In this document: piece after piece, positions 26,752 through 36,280 of the stretch | Layout of the letters: the number at the start of each line of letters is the position of its first letter | How positions within the stretch are numbered: position 1 is the stretch's first letter | Assembly (NCBI RefSeq): GCF_000218625.1 | Contig: NC_015672.1 | Location: forward strand, 1,240,001-1,304,000 | Source of the DNA: Flexistipes sinusarabici DSM 4947 | GTDB lineage: Bacteria; Chrysiogenota; Deferribacteres; Deferribacterales; Flexistipitaceae | Length of the DNA stretch: 64,000 nucleotides | Direction: 5' to 3' | Notes under the pieces: generated by a model | Told to the model about the DNA's origin: nothing | The model's input: the letters and a program-made list of their open reading frames with translations, nothing else | The model's database searches: none | Made by a program: the position numbers and the translations under genes

Positions 26752-27469
26752 AGTTTCCTCGCTTAATATATATTATGGCGCCGTAAGAGCTTTAAATAAC
26801 ATTTCCATTCATGTTAAAGAGAAAGAATTTGTTTCACTAATTGGTTCAAACGGTGCAGGAAAAACATCACTTTTAAACGGGATTTTAAATATTGTTCCGC
26901 CGAAAAGCGGTGAAATTGTTTTTCAAAACAGAACAATTACCGGTCTTCCCACCAAGAAAAAAGTAAAAATGGGAATCAGTCTTGTCCCGGAAGGCAGACG
27001 TGTATTTCCCAATATGAGTGTTCATGAAAACCTTGAAATGGGCGGATATCAAAAATCATCAAAAATAAAGAACAGGCAGATGGAATTTGTCCTCGATCTT
27101 TTCCCTATTCTTAAGGAAAGAAACAAACAGTTAGCCGGGATGCTTTCCGGCGGAGAACAGCAGATGCTGGCCATTGGCAGGGCACTGATGAGTGATCCGA
27201 AACTCCTTTTAATGGATGAGCCTTCAATGGGGCTGGCTCCTCTTGTTATAAAAAATGTATACGAAAAATTAACAAAGCTGAAAGAAAACGGTCTTACAAT
27301 TTTCCTGGTGGAGCAGAATGCCTCAGTTGCTCTAAAATATGCTGACAGAGGCTATGTACTGGAAAACGGCAAAATTGTTTTGCAGGGTAAAAGCAGTGAA
27401 TTGAAGGATGACAATGAAATCAAAAGAGCCTATCTGGGAAAAGAATACAAAGAAAAGTGGGAGAGGTGA
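26744..27469 (+). CDS. livF: LivF-type ABC ATPase
   Basis: The ATPase (241 residues from ATG 26744) carries Walker [11 protein letters not shown], the signature [17 protein letters not shown], Walker [14 protein letters not shown] and VEQNAS. GGAG precedes ATG 26744 by six bases; an upstream in-frame TTG at 26732 lacks support. It overlaps livG by eight bases and is followed after four bases by paaK copy 2. Confidence 0.94.
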   Translation: MLKVSSLNIYYGAVRALNNISIHVKEKEFVSLIGSNGAGKTSLLNGILNIVPPKSGEIVFQNRTITGLPTKKKVKMGISLVPEGRRVFPNMSVHENLEMGGYQKSSKIKNRQMEFVLDLFPILKERNKQLAGMLSGGEQQMLAIGRALMSDPKLLLMDEPSMGLAPLVIKNVYEKLTKLKENGLTIFLVEQNASVALKYADRGYVLENGKIVLQGKSSELKDDNEIKRAYLGKEYKEKWER

Positions 27470-27473
27470 TCAA

Positions 27474-28775
27474 ATGCTTCTGTGGCAAAAAGAAGAACAG
27501 ACTATGCCTTTGGATGATATAAAGCAGCTGCAACTGGAAAGACTACAGTCTACAGTAAACAGAGCCTATGAGAATGTTGATTTCTACAAAAGTCAACTTA
27601 AATCACTGAATATAAAGCCTGAAGAAATATCAAAGCTTGAAGACATTTCAAAACTACCCTTTACAACCAAACAGGATTTGCGGGATAACTATCCCTACGG
27701 ACTTTTTGCCGTACCATTGAAGGATATTGTCCGCATTCACTCTTCCAGCGGAACCACAGGCAAGCCAACAGTTGTTGGATATACAAAAAGGGATCTGGAG
27801 ACCTGGAAGGATTTGGTGGCAAGGGTAATGGTAGCAGGCGGGGTTACCAAAGATGATATTGTACATATTGCTTTTACCTATGGTCTTTTTACCGGCGGCT
27901 TCGGGCTTCATTACGGAGCGGAACACATTGGTGCAAGTGTTATCCCTGTTTCCAGCGGTAATACCAGAAGACAGCTGCTTATAATGCAGGATTACTGGAG
28001 CAGCACTCTTATATGTACCCCTTCATACGCTTTACATATAGCAGAAATTATGGAAAAACAGGGGCTCACCGCCGATGACATCCATCTTAAATATGCACTT
28101 CTGGGGAGTGAACCGTGGGGTGAAAAAATTAGAGCTGAAGTGGAGGAGAAGCTCGGTGTTATCGCTACTGATAATTATGGTTTATCTGAAGTGATAGGTC
28201 CCGGTGTATCCGGAGAATGCCTGCAGAAAAACGGTCTTCATATAAACGAAGATCATTTTTACGCCGAAATTATAGACCCGGAAACGGGAGAAGTTCTTCC
28301 AGAAGGGGAATTGGGAGAACTTGTTCTTACAACTTTAACAAAAGAAGGGATGCCTCTTATCAGATACAGAACAAGAGACATTACCCGTCTTTTCAGGGAT
28401 AACTGCAAGTGCGGATGTACATTTGTCAAAATGGAGAAACCTTCCGGAAGAACTGACGATATGCTGATTGTCAACGGGGTAAATGTATTCCCGTCTCAGG
28501 TGGAGGAAGTACTCACCGAATTTGATCATGCCACACCGCATTATATGATATTCGTCAAAAAGAAAGGCCACCTTGATCAGATGGAAATAAATCTTGAAAT
28601 CTCAGAACATCTTTTTTTTGATGAAATGAAGAAACAGAGAGCACTGCTGGACAGTTTAACAGAAAAGATGTTTACCGTATTGGGTATAAAACCTAAGATA
28701 AAACTTGTCGAACCTAGAACCATAGAAAGGTTTGAAGGGAAAGCCAGTAGGGTGGTGGACACCAGAAATGAGTAA
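27474..28775 (+). CDS. paaK: Phenylacetate-CoA ligase (aryl-acid:CoA ligase), copy 2
   Basis: From ATG 27474 (preceded by GAGAGGTGA) the protein is 433 residues, close to copy 1. It shares [56 protein letters not shown] and [21 protein letters not shown]. Sequence divergence in the acyl-binding middle section ([19 protein letters not shown] against [19 protein letters not shown]) suggests a different aryl substrate. It overlaps the HD-domain gene by eight bases. Confidence 0.94.
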   Translation: MLLWQKEEQTMPLDDIKQLQLERLQSTVNRAYENVDFYKSQLKSLNIKPEEISKLEDISKLPFTTKQDLRDNYPYGLFAVPLKDIVRIHSSSGTTGKPTVVGYTKRDLETWKDLVARVMVAGGVTKDDIVHIAFTYGLFTGGFGLHYGAEHIGASVIPVSSGNTRRQLLIMQDYWSSTLICTPSYALHIAEIMEKQGLTADDIHLKYALLGSEPWGEKIRAEVEEKLGVIATDNYGLSEVIGPGVSGECLQKNGLHINEDHFYAEIIDPETGEVLPEGELGELVLTTLTKEGMPLIRYRTRDITRLFRDNCKCGCTFVKMEKPSGRTDDMLIVNGVNVFPSQVEEVLTEFDHATPHYMIFVKKKGHLDQMEINLEISEHLFFDEMKKQRALLDSLTEKMFTVLGIKPKIKLVEPRTIERFEGKASRVVDTRNE

Positions 28776-29361
28776 TAACGATAAAGAGCTCACCGGTATC
28801 GTTAATTTCTTTTTTGAAACCGGTATCTTCGAGAAAATCCCAAGAAGCGGTGATGCTTTTCTTGGTTCTGAGCAGCAGCTTCTATCATCACATATATTCA
28901 GAACTACCGTAATAGGTTTTTCTCTGGCAAATATCACCGATGCGGATATCTCCAAAGTAACTTTTATGTGCCTGTTTCATGATATTGAGGAATCCAGAAC
29001 GGGTGATTTGAATTATCTTCATCAGAAATATGTCAATTCTGATGACAGAAAAGCTCTTGAGGACATTACTGGCAGCTTGCCTTTTGGTGAATCGATAAAG
29101 TCATTGATCGATGAATATGAAGCTCAGAAAAGTTTTGAAGCAAAACTGGCAAAAGATGCGGATACACTGGAATTAATACTCCATATTAAAGAATCATTGG
29201 ATAAAGGTAATGAGCAGGCAGCAAACTGGCTGAAATTTGCGGAAAAAAGGTTGAAAACTATTGCAGCGAAAGATATTCTCAAGAATATAAAAAGTACAAA
29301 ATATTATCACTGGTGGTACAATCTGAGTAATGAATGGCAAAAAGGCAACAAAAACTGGTAA
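28768..29361 (+). CDS. HD-domain phosphohydrolase, YfbR/HDDC2-like
   Basis: The 197-residue cytosolic protein resembles the YfbR/HDDC2 group of 5'-deoxynucleotidases. Metal ligands: His in [16 protein letters not shown], the HD pair in [21 protein letters not shown], and a downstream Asp in [18 protein letters not shown]. The ATG at 28768 lies inside the paaK stop region (ATGAGTAA); earlier in-frame starts lie deeper in paaK. Substrate is not known; its link to the paaK/Liv operon may only be positional. Confidence 0.85.
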   Translation: MSNNDKELTGIVNFFFETGIFEKIPRSGDAFLGSEQQLLSSHIFRTTVIGFSLANITDADISKVTFMCLFHDIEESRTGDLNYLHQKYVNSDDRKALEDITGSLPFGESIKSLIDEYEAQKSFEAKLAKDADTLELILHIKESLDKGNEQAANWLKFAEKRLKTIAAKDILKNIKSTKYYHWWYNLSNEWQKGNKNW

Positions 29362-29869
29362 CTATACACCTCCCGGTCTTTTATACACATTTCTTTTGTG
29401 TCTGAGACTCATTTTTTTCAGTGATAAAGCTTTTTTTGAATTGTCTCATGACAAAAGACTCACCTATAATCTTATTACCATCTTTTTACTCATGCTGACA
29501 ATACCAGTAAAGGTTTTCACCACAGAAAAAATTATTCTTTTCAATCCCGGCAGATTTATCGAGAATATCCTTTTGTCACTAATATTCATCTCATTTCTAT
29601 ATCTTCTACTGCCCAAGAAGGAGACCACGTTCGCTGGTTATTTGAGAGTTTTTCTCGGCTTTGAAGCAGTTGATATATTTGGTGGTTTAACTTTGCTGCT
29701 TTCCGGGAAAATTCTGGATTTTTATACTGCTGTACTGCTGGGCTGGTATTTGAGTTTAGCAGTCTACGCTGTGGCAAAAATTGCCAAACTGGAGTATGTT
29801 GTGGGGTTTATGCTGGTGTTTTTTGCTTTTCTGGTAACAAACTTTGTTCCGGTATTCCTTGGCAGTTAA
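29330..29869 (+). CDS. Yip1-like multi-span membrane protein
   Basis: The 179-residue protein has a short basic N-terminus, then about five hydrophobic segments and the Yip1-type features GYLRVFLGFEAVDIFGGLTLLL and ILDFYTAVLLGWYLSLAVYAVAKI. It resembles bacterial Yip1-domain proteins of unknown function. The start overlaps the HD gene by 32 bases; no strong ribosome site is seen. It is last in the paaK/Liv transcription unit. Confidence 0.7.
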   Translation: MNGKKATKTGNYTPPGLLYTFLLCLRLIFFSDKAFFELSHDKRLTYNLITIFLLMLTIPVKVFTTEKIILFNPGRFIENILLSLIFISFLYLLLPKKETTFAGYLRVFLGFEAVDIFGGLTLLLSGKILDFYTAVLLGWYLSLAVYAVAKIAKLEYVVGFMLVFFAFLVTNFVPVFLGS

Positions 29870-30051
29870 TGTCTCCAGAATATTTTGTCAATAAACCTGT
29901 CGAACAGCCTTCCTGACAAACCTATTACGAACAAAACTATCCACAAAGGCTTTGGCAATACTCTGTAAAAAAAATAAAATATGTATCCAAAACTTTTTTT
30001 CAGAGTATAGAAATAATCATTAAATATTTCGTATATTTTTGAGCTTTTCAT
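29866..30051 (-). CDS. Possible small membrane protein
   Basis: A 61-codon frame encodes an aromatic- and Lys-rich peptide with one plausible membrane segment (PLWIVLFVIGLSGRLF). Its stop overlaps the Yip1 gene end by four bases. No ribosome-binding site precedes the ATG. The composition could equally come from A/T-rich noncoding DNA. Confidence 0.3.
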   Translation of the reverse strand: MKSSKIYEIFNDYFYTLKKSFGYIFYFFYRVLPKPLWIVLFVIGLSGRLFDRFIDKIFWRH

Positions 30052-30351
30052 CTGTATTAATTTGCCGACAATTATTTTTTAATAAATTAATTTTACAAAT
30101 ACTTTGTAAAATGGCAAGAATAAAAAATAAAAAAAACTTGTAAAATTTTTGTAAATTTTTTATTACATATGTGTGAAATTTTTTAAAAGGATAGACATTG
30201 ATAATTGATTCGCCATATACAAACAGTTCCCGTTTGCTCCGGTCACACACTGCATATAACTTTTTAATAATATCTTCATTGTTATTATTTTATCCAATAT
30301 ACTTTTCATATACATTTTTCAGTAATATTTATTTTTATCCGAGAGGGATGG
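30052..30351. other. 300-bp A/T-rich gap before the Na/Pi cotransporter gene
   Basis: I see no gene, repeat or strong hairpin here. The ribosome site GAGAGGG for the cotransporter lies at the right end. Poly-A/T tracts dominate, and several AT-rich -10-like sequences make the promoter ambiguous. Confidence 0.5.
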
Positions 30352-32004
30352 ATGGATTCTGTTAACTGGGTAGCACTTGTTTACGGACTTGTGGGAGGCT
30401 TAGGGCTGTTTTTATTCGGTATGAGAATGATGTCCGAAGGTCTGCAAAAATCAGCAGGTAACAGCCTAAAAAAAATTCTCGAAAAATTGACTACAAACCG
30501 CTTTATAGGCACTTTTGTCGGGCTGGGAATTACTGCAATTATTCAAAGCAGTTCTGCAACCACTGTTATGGTAGTGGGATTTGTCAACGCCGGCTTAATG
30601 AACATTACCCAGTCATTGAGCATTGTACTGGGAGCTAATATCGGCACCACCGTTACAGCACAGCTTATAGCATTTAAGATTACTAAACTCGCACTGCCGG
30701 CAATAGGGGTCGGTGTATTTCTAAGGCTTTTCACAAAGAAAAAGAAATATAACTACTATGGTGAAGTTTTAATAGGCTTTGGTCTTCTTTTTCTGGGACT
30801 TGCTACTATGAAAGACGGATTTGCCCCTTTGAGGAGCAGTGAAGAGTTCAGAAATGCTTTTATTCTTTTTTCATCAACACCCATTCTTGCTGTGGCAGCC
30901 GGTGCTATACTGACTATGATAGTTCAAAGCAGCTCAGCTACAATAGGTATAACCATAGCTCTGGCATCAACGGGTTTGATTGATTTTTACGGAGCCAGCG
31001 CATTGGTACTGGGTGAAAATATAGGTACCACGCTCACCGCCAACATTGCAGCAATAGGAACCAATTCTGCCGCAAGGAGAGCTGCATTGGGTCACATGAT
31101 TTTTAATGTAATTGGTGTGGTATATATGCTGATTCTTCTAAAACCTTTTGTGGGATTCATTGATTCAATAACGCCGGGAAATGCCAACATGGTAAATGCT
31201 GTAGGACAAAACCCTTATATAGCCAGACATATAGCCAACCTGCACACGATGTTTAATATAATCAATACAATAGTGTTTCTCCCAATCTTAGGTACACTGG
31301 CTTCCATATGCAAATGGCTGATAAAAGAAGATGAGGATGAGCAGGAACAGCGATTGAAATTTATCGATGACCGTTTGATCGATACCCCTGAATTGGCCGT
31401 TACGCAAGCGCAAAAAGAGGTTCAACGCATGTCGGATATTGCACTTGAAATGCTGAGAATGTCCAAAGAGGCTTTCTTTCAAAGGGATCAGAAAATTATA
31501 GATAAAATATACAGAAAAGAAGATGTTGTGGATTTACTTGAAAAAGATATTACTGATTTTCTGGTAAAACTTTTCCAGAAATCAGTAAGTGAAAAAAATT
31601 CGGAAGTCATTAATAACATTTTTCATGTTCTGCATGATATTGAAAAAATTGCTGATCATGCGGAAAATATTGCCAAATTTACAGAAAGGATTATTGACAA
31701 CAAAATTACCTTCTCCGAGGAAGCACTTGATGAGATGAATGAAATTTTCGATGTTACAATAAGATTTTCCAGTAATGTTCTGAATGAATACAACAAAGGA
31801 AACTTACCAAAAGATATCGACACCCAGGATGAAGATCTTATAGATAAATACAAACGAAAATTCAAAAACAATCATATGAGAAGATTTAATGAGGGCAAAT
31901 GTAATGTAGACGCTGGGATTGTGTACGTTGATATATTAAATAACCTGGAAAAAGCCGGCGACCACAGCTTTAATATAGCACAGGTCATTCAGGGAAGCGA
32001 GTAA
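30352..32004 (+). CDS. Na/Pi cotransporter family protein with C-terminal PhoU-like domain
   Basis: The 550-residue protein has two inverted Na_Pi_cotrans repeats, each with the QSSSAT motif (IIQSSSATTVMVVGFVNAGL near 64 and IVQSSSATIGITIALASTGL near 190) and GANIGTT/GENIGTT. Residues ~360-545 form a PhoU-like helical domain (VVDLLEKDITDFLVKLFQKS, HDIEKIADHAENIAKF). It likely imports phosphate or balances its efflux with sodium. The ATG follows GAGAGGGATGG. The next gene starts in its stop codon (TAATG). Confidence 0.92.
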   Translation: MDSVNWVALVYGLVGGLGLFLFGMRMMSEGLQKSAGNSLKKILEKLTTNRFIGTFVGLGITAIIQSSSATTVMVVGFVNAGLMNITQSLSIVLGANIGTTVTAQLIAFKITKLALPAIGVGVFLRLFTKKKKYNYYGEVLIGFGLLFLGLATMKDGFAPLRSSEEFRNAFILFSSTPILAVAAGAILTMIVQSSSATIGITIALASTGLIDFYGASALVLGENIGTTLTANIAAIGTNSAARRAALGHMIFNVIGVVYMLILLKPFVGFIDSITPGNANMVNAVGQNPYIARHIANLHTMFNIINTIVFLPILGTLASICKWLIKEDEDEQEQRLKFIDDRLIDTPELAVTQAQKEVQRMSDIALEMLRMSKEAFFQRDQKIIDKIYRKEDVVDLLEKDITDFLVKLFQKSVSEKNSEVINNIFHVLHDIEKIADHAENIAKFTERIIDNKITFSEEALDEMNEIFDVTIRFSSNVLNEYNKGNLPKDIDTQDEDLIDKYKRKFKNNHMRRFNEGKCNVDAGIVYVDILNNLEKAGDHSFNIAQVIQGSE

Positions 32005-32915
32005 TGCTTGCTGCCGGTGTAGATATAGGTAGTAACAGTTTCAGGCTTATCATTGCCGATATTGAAGATGACAAAATCTTAAAAATTGTTCATGAAGAGA
32101 GGACAATCACCAGACTTGCCGAAGGTCTTATCGAAACCGGCAGACTTAAAAAAGAAAATATCGATCATTCTGTTGAAGTACTCAGCTCTTTCAGGAAAAA
32201 AATCAATGAGTTTGGTGTCAATAAGTTTAAATTTGTAGCTACAAGTGCTGTCAGAGAAGCTGAAAACGCCTCTGAATTTTTGGATAAGCTTGCAAAAAAA
32301 GGCATATATATAAGTGTGATAGACGGTAAATATGAAGGATTACTTACTTTTAAAGGTGTAAATGCAGCTATTGATATAACCGGCAGAAACGTGCTGATTT
32401 TCGATATAGGGGGCGGTTCAACCGAACTTATTTTTGTTGATAACGGTAAAGTAAAAACTGTGGAAAGTACTGAGCTCGGTGTTGTCAAACTAAGCAATTT
32501 ATATGATTTCAAAAAAATTGTAGATGGAAAAACAATAGCAAAAGTTGAAAGCAATGTAAAAAAAGTGCTTGGTAATTTTTACTTTTCCAAAGAAGCTGTC
32601 CAAAAAGCTGCTGCAACTGCTGGTACAGCCACCACAGTTGCAGCTATCGATATGGGACTTAAAGATTACGACTACAGGAAAGTTAACGGATACACAATTG
32701 ATATTTCAAAAATTAAAAGTATATTAAAAGAGTTGGCCGGAATGCCTTTTGAAAAGCGAACATCTGTGACCGGCCTGGAGAAAGGAAGGGAAGATCTTAT
32801 AATAGGTGGTATTATCATAATGCTTAGCATTCTTGAGATTGCAGGTACAAATAAAGTAACAATAAGTGATTTTGGAGTGAGGGAGGGTATCGTAATTGCA
32901 GCTGCAAACGATTAG
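32004..32915 (+). CDS. Ppx/GppA family phosphatase
   Basis: The 303-residue actin-fold protein begins AGVDIGSNSFRLIIADIEDD and carries the phosphate-1/2 loops ATSAVREAENASEFL and VLIFDIGGGSTELIFVDNGK. The length matches the short form that lacks the C-terminal HD extension. The family degrades polyphosphate or pppGpp; which one cannot be told here. Coupling to a phosphate transporter fits phosphate or polyphosphate homeostasis. Confidence 0.9.
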   Translation: MLAAGVDIGSNSFRLIIADIEDDKILKIVHEERTITRLAEGLIETGRLKKENIDHSVEVLSSFRKKINEFGVNKFKFVATSAVREAENASEFLDKLAKKGIYISVIDGKYEGLLTFKGVNAAIDITGRNVLIFDIGGGSTELIFVDNGKVKTVESTELGVVKLSNLYDFKKIVDGKTIAKVESNVKKVLGNFYFSKEAVQKAAATAGTATTVAAIDMGLKDYDYRKVNGYTIDISKIKSILKELAGMPFEKRTSVTGLEKGREDLIIGGIIIMLSILEIAGTNKVTISDFGVREGIVIAAAND

Positions 32916-34425
32916 TTTATTAACAACTCCGCTGGTAACAGGTTTTGTCGGTTATTTCACCAACTATCTGGCTATAAAAATGCTTTTCCGCCCCCACAGA
33001 AGGCGTTGGTATTCAGCAGGCTGGCAGGGTGTCATTCCTAAAAACAGAAAGAAAATTGCCGGAGAGGTTGCCAATCTGGTGGGCAAAGAACTCATCAGAG
33101 AAGATGATATCAGATCTGCCCTACAGAGTGAAAATTTTCAAAATCTGCTTTCTTACACAGTCTCCGAAGAGGTGAAAAACTTTCTTCAGAGAGATTACGG
33201 CTCATTGTATGAAATCATGGATAACTTCGGTCTTGATATCGACGATGTCATAAACAGAACAGTTTTAAACACCACAGCCAACGATCAGGCTGTAACTGTG
33301 ATTAATGATCTGCTGCAAAGAGTGGCACGTGAAATACTCGACAGTTTTTTGCTGAAGTCCGTTTCTGAAATTGAAGGAATGGAAGACAAAATCAGCTATT
33401 TTGTTCGTAAAATTATGAGCAGAGGGAACTGGCAGGAGCTGCTCATTGATGAAATTTTTGCTAAATTAAATAATACTGTGTATTCGGGTAATTCTTTGCA
33501 GGACATACTGCCGGAAGAGTTGTTAAATAAAAAAACCGCTATCTCAAAACAACTCACTGACAAAGGAATAGCAATCTTAAAAAAACTGTTGAATGATGAA
33601 AAAACCAAGAAAGTGATAATACAAAAATTCATTGAACTGAAAAACAATTACTTCGGAAGCGGCTTCTTTGATCAGCTTAAACTGGGGATGCTTAATGTTT
33701 TCCTGAACGAAGATGCAATAACAGATATTGTTAATGATGAGCTTCCAAAGATTATAAATGCAATAAGTGAAAATGATGAAATTATTGCCAAACTTGAGCA
33801 GTCTGTTGAAAATTATATCGATCAGGCTTTACAGAAACCTTTTTACGAAATTGTGGAAATGATAGGCCCTAAAACATTTTATAAAATCCGTATGGATTTT
33901 AACAGCTGGCTGAAAAGCTATCTGAGATCAGACGAACTTATAAATAAAGTGGAATCCTATTTTGTCAGTAATTATCACAAATATTCCGGATTTACATTCG
34001 GTGGTATTCTTAAAACAGCAGGAGTGGACCCTTATGAGCTTCTCTCAAACAGTATAGATATAAGGGTGATACTCAGTGAAAGCAAAAGCAGCTCTGCCGC
34101 ACTAACTGACGGTATTGTCTCCATACTGAAAGATATCCGGGTATCGGAGATTTACAACAAAATTCCTGAGCCGACTTTTGAACAATTGAAAATAACATTA
34201 ACTTATAAAATCAACGAAATTCTCGACAAACACATAATCAATGTACTTGGAGCCATTAATCTTACCAGCATTGTAGAAGAGAAAGTAAACTCATTGGATT
34301 TAAATCAACTTGAAAATCTCCTTTTTTCTTTCATGAGGGATCAATTCCGCTGGATTAATATTCTTGGATTTATACTCGGCTTTATTTTTGGAGCAATCCA
34401 GAGCCTTCTGTTTTATCTGTATTGA
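32896..34425 (+). CDS. DUF445 family membrane-associated protein
   Basis: The 509-residue protein begins with the family signature TTPLVTGFVGYFTNYLAIKMLFRPHRR and WQGVIPKNRKKIAGEVANLVG, has a long alpha-helical middle, and ends with a hydrophobic segment (ILGFILGFIFGAIQSLLFYLY). Both ends are thus membrane-anchored. Function unknown. The start is TTG 32896, eight to nine bases after GGAGGG, and it overlaps ppx by 20 bases. Confidence 0.85.
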   Translation: MQLQTISLLTTPLVTGFVGYFTNYLAIKMLFRPHRRRWYSAGWQGVIPKNRKKIAGEVANLVGKELIREDDIRSALQSENFQNLLSYTVSEEVKNFLQRDYGSLYEIMDNFGLDIDDVINRTVLNTTANDQAVTVINDLLQRVAREILDSFLLKSVSEIEGMEDKISYFVRKIMSRGNWQELLIDEIFAKLNNTVYSGNSLQDILPEELLNKKTAISKQLTDKGIAILKKLLNDEKTKKVIIQKFIELKNNYFGSGFFDQLKLGMLNVFLNEDAITDIVNDELPKIINAISENDEIIAKLEQSVENYIDQALQKPFYEIVEMIGPKTFYKIRMDFNSWLKSYLRSDELINKVESYFVSNYHKYSGFTFGGILKTAGVDPYELLSNSIDIRVILSESKSSSAALTDGIVSILKDIRVSEIYNKIPEPTFEQLKITLTYKINEILDKHIINVLGAINLTSIVEEKVNSLDLNQLENLLFSFMRDQFRWINILGFILGFIFGAIQSLLFYLY

Positions 34426-34429
34426 AGGG

Positions 34430-34490
34430 TGCATTTAAAGGCAGTTAGAGGTGGTTAGGGGTAGTTGAAGGTATTAGAGGTATTAGGGGT
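34430..34490 (-). repeat. Dispersed C/T-rich degenerate repeat, family A copy 3 (inverted)
   Basis: Starts TGCATTTAAAGG, then GTTAGAGG, GGTTAGGGG, GTATTAGAGG-type units with irregular 7-8 base spacing. It is the reverse complement of the 10893-10940 pattern. Confidence 0.65.
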
Positions 34491-34545
34491 TTTATAAGTA
34501 TTAAAGATTAAATATTGTGTCCAGTTAAATAACCAAAATGGAAGA

Positions 34546-34595
34546 AGGTACTCAAAACTTAGCACTTAACACTTAGCACTTAACACTTAACACTA
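34546..34595 (+). repeat. Degenerate heptamer array, family B copy 4
   Basis: The most regular copy: ACTCAAA, ACTTAGC, ACTTAAC, ACTTAGC, ACTTAAC, ACTTAAC, ACTATCT. Its left flank (AAATAACCAAA...GAAGGTACT) matches copy 3. It ends 19 bases before the -35 of the site-2 protease gene. Confidence 0.75.
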
Positions 34596-34611
34596 TCTCA
34601 CTTATTTAAAT

Positions 34612-34643
34612 AGATTGACAGTGTAGGGACAATCTGATAATAA
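34612..34643 (+). promoter_or_regulatory. Consensus promoter placing the transcript start at the site-2 protease ATG
   Basis: TTGACA (34615-34620), 17 bases, TAATAA (34638-34643). The predicted transcription start is 34649-34650, the same as the ATG at 34650, so the mRNA should be leaderless. Inverted hexamers AGATTG (34612-34617) and CAATCT (34630-34635) flank the spacer and could be an operator. Confidence 0.75.
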
Positions 34644-34649
34644 CCATTC

Positions 34650-35285
34650 ATGGAATTTGACATTAATTCTTTTTTGAGAGAACTTTCTATAGCAGCTGTT
34701 CCTTTTCTCATGGCAATTACCGTGCATGAAGCCTCCCACGGCTACGCAGCGTATATGCTTGGAGATGATACGGCCAAGAGAGCAGGGCGTTTAACTTTAA
34801 ATCCCCTTAAGCATCTCGATCCGCTTGGACTGCTTGTTCTTTTTCTTACCAGGTTATTCGGATGGGCAAAACCGGTACCTGTAAATTTTACCAATCTAAA
34901 CAATAAAAAATACGGTCCTGCTATTGTTGCAGGTGCAGGCCCAACTGCCAATTTTATCACCGCAATATTGTCTTCGGGTTTATATAACATAATCATTAAT
35001 CTGAATGTGAGTCAGTCATTGCATTCGACGCTGATTGTACCCTTGGCACTGATGGCTCTTTTCTCCATCCAAATCAACATAGCTTTAGGTATTTTTAATC
35101 TTATTCCGATTCTTCCTCTGGACGGAGGAAGAATACTTCAATCTTTTCTGCCGTTAAATGCAGCCTATAAATTTTCACAAACAGAGCAGTACGGCTTTGT
35201 TATTATAATAATTTTGCTGCTTACAAACGTTATAGACAGAGTTGTATTCCCTATTATCAATGTTCTTGTAAATTTATTAACTTAA
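34650..35285 (+). CDS. Site-2 protease family (M50) membrane metalloprotease
   Basis: The 211-residue multi-span protein has the zinc motif H26-EASH30 in membrane segment 1 and the third-ligand motif NLIPILPLDGG (150-160), plus GPTANF in the middle. Such minimal S2P proteins cleave membrane proteins inside the bilayer; the substrate is unknown. There is no ribosome site upstream of ATG 34650, and the promoter suggests a leaderless transcript. It is the first gene of a dense operon through trpS, scpA/B, queD/E and the TPR protein. Confidence 0.92.
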   Translation: MEFDINSFLRELSIAAVPFLMAITVHEASHGYAAYMLGDDTAKRAGRLTLNPLKHLDPLGLLVLFLTRLFGWAKPVPVNFTNLNNKKYGPAIVAGAGPTANFITAILSSGLYNIIINLNVSQSLHSTLIVPLALMALFSIQINIALGIFNLIPILPLDGGRILQSFLPLNAAYKFSQTEQYGFVIIIILLLTNVIDRVVFPIINVLVNLLT

Positions 35286-35299
35286 GGAGTCTGCATCCA

Positions 35300-36280
35300 A
35301 TGACAAAAGTATTAAGCGGCATGCGCCCGACCGGCAAGCTACACATAGGACATTATTTCGGAGCACTTCAAAACTGGGTAAGCTTACAGGATAAATATGA
35401 ATGTTTTTATTTTATAGCTGACTGGCACGCACTCACAACCGGATATGAAACACCTCCAGATTTTCATACACTGAGAAGGGAAATGCTTCTGGACTGGCTG
35501 ACAGCAGGCCTTGATCCCAAAAAAAGTACTCTGTTTATTCAGTCAAAAAATTCTGCTCATGCTGAGCTTTACCTGCTGCTTAACATGATAACACCAATTG
35601 GATGGCTGGAGAGATGCCCCACTTACAAAGAAATGAAAGAGGAGCTGAACGATAAGGATCTTTCCAATATTGGTTTTTTAAGCTATCCTGTCCTGCAGAC
35701 TGCGGATATTATAATATACGATGCAAAATACGTCCCTGTGGGAAAGGACCAGGTTCCCCATCTTGAAATAAGCCGTGAAATTGTCAGGCGTTTTAATTAT
35801 CTTTATAACGCAGATGTTTTTGTTGAACCTGAGGCGTTGCTTACAAAGACACCCAAGTTACTGGGTACTGACGGAAGAAAAATGAGTAAATCATACGATA
35901 ATGCCATACTGCTTTCTGAAGATTTGAAATCGGTGGAGAAAAAAATAAAACAGATGAAAACTGACACAAACAGAAAAAGAAAATCCGATCCGGGGAATCC
36001 TTTTATCTGTCCTGTGTTTGGATATCATGAGGTCTTTTCCACAAAAGAAGAGCAGGAATGGGTAATAAACGGTTGCAAAAATGCCGAGATAGGGTGTATA
36101 GACTGCAAAAAAGTTCTCATTAAACATTTGTTTGAATTTTTGGAGCCGCTCCAGGAAAAGCGCAATAAGCTTGACAAAGAAATTGACAATATATACGAAT
36201 ATTTATCCGAATCCCAGGAATATGCCGAAAAAATTGCATCAATAAAATTAGAGGAAGCAAAAAAAGCAATGAACCTATGA
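35300..36280 (+). CDS. trpS: Tryptophanyl-tRNA synthetase
   Basis: The class I synthetase of 326 residues has MRPTGKLHIGHYFGAL (HIGH motif) and DGRKMSKSYDNAI (KMSKS), as well as DQVPHLEISREIVRRFN. An AAGGAG site precedes the ATG. The stop overlaps scpA as ATGA. Confidence 0.96.
   Translation: MTKVLSGMRPTGKLHIGHYFGALQNWVSLQDKYECFYFIADWHALTTGYETPPDFHTLRREMLLDWLTAGLDPKKSTLFIQSKNSAHAELYLLLNMITPIGWLERCPTYKEMKEELNDKDLSNIGFLSYPVLQTADIIIYDAKYVPVGKDQVPHLEISREIVRRFNYLYNADVFVEPEALLTKTPKLLGTDGRKMSKSYDNAILLSEDLKSVEKKIKQMKTDTNRKRKSDPGNPFICPVFGYHEVFSTKEEQEWVINGCKNAEIGCIDCKKVLIKHLFEFLEPLQEKRNKLDKEIDNIYEYLSESQEYAEKIASIKLEEAKKAMNL

Noticed and set aside
20055-28775. Two paaK genes considered as one gene moved by a mobile element
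   Set aside because: No inverted repeats or transposase flank them; the divergence indicates an old duplication.
14719-34595. Heptamer arrays considered as CRISPR repeats
   Set aside because: Units are 7 bases with no spacers and no cas genes nearby.
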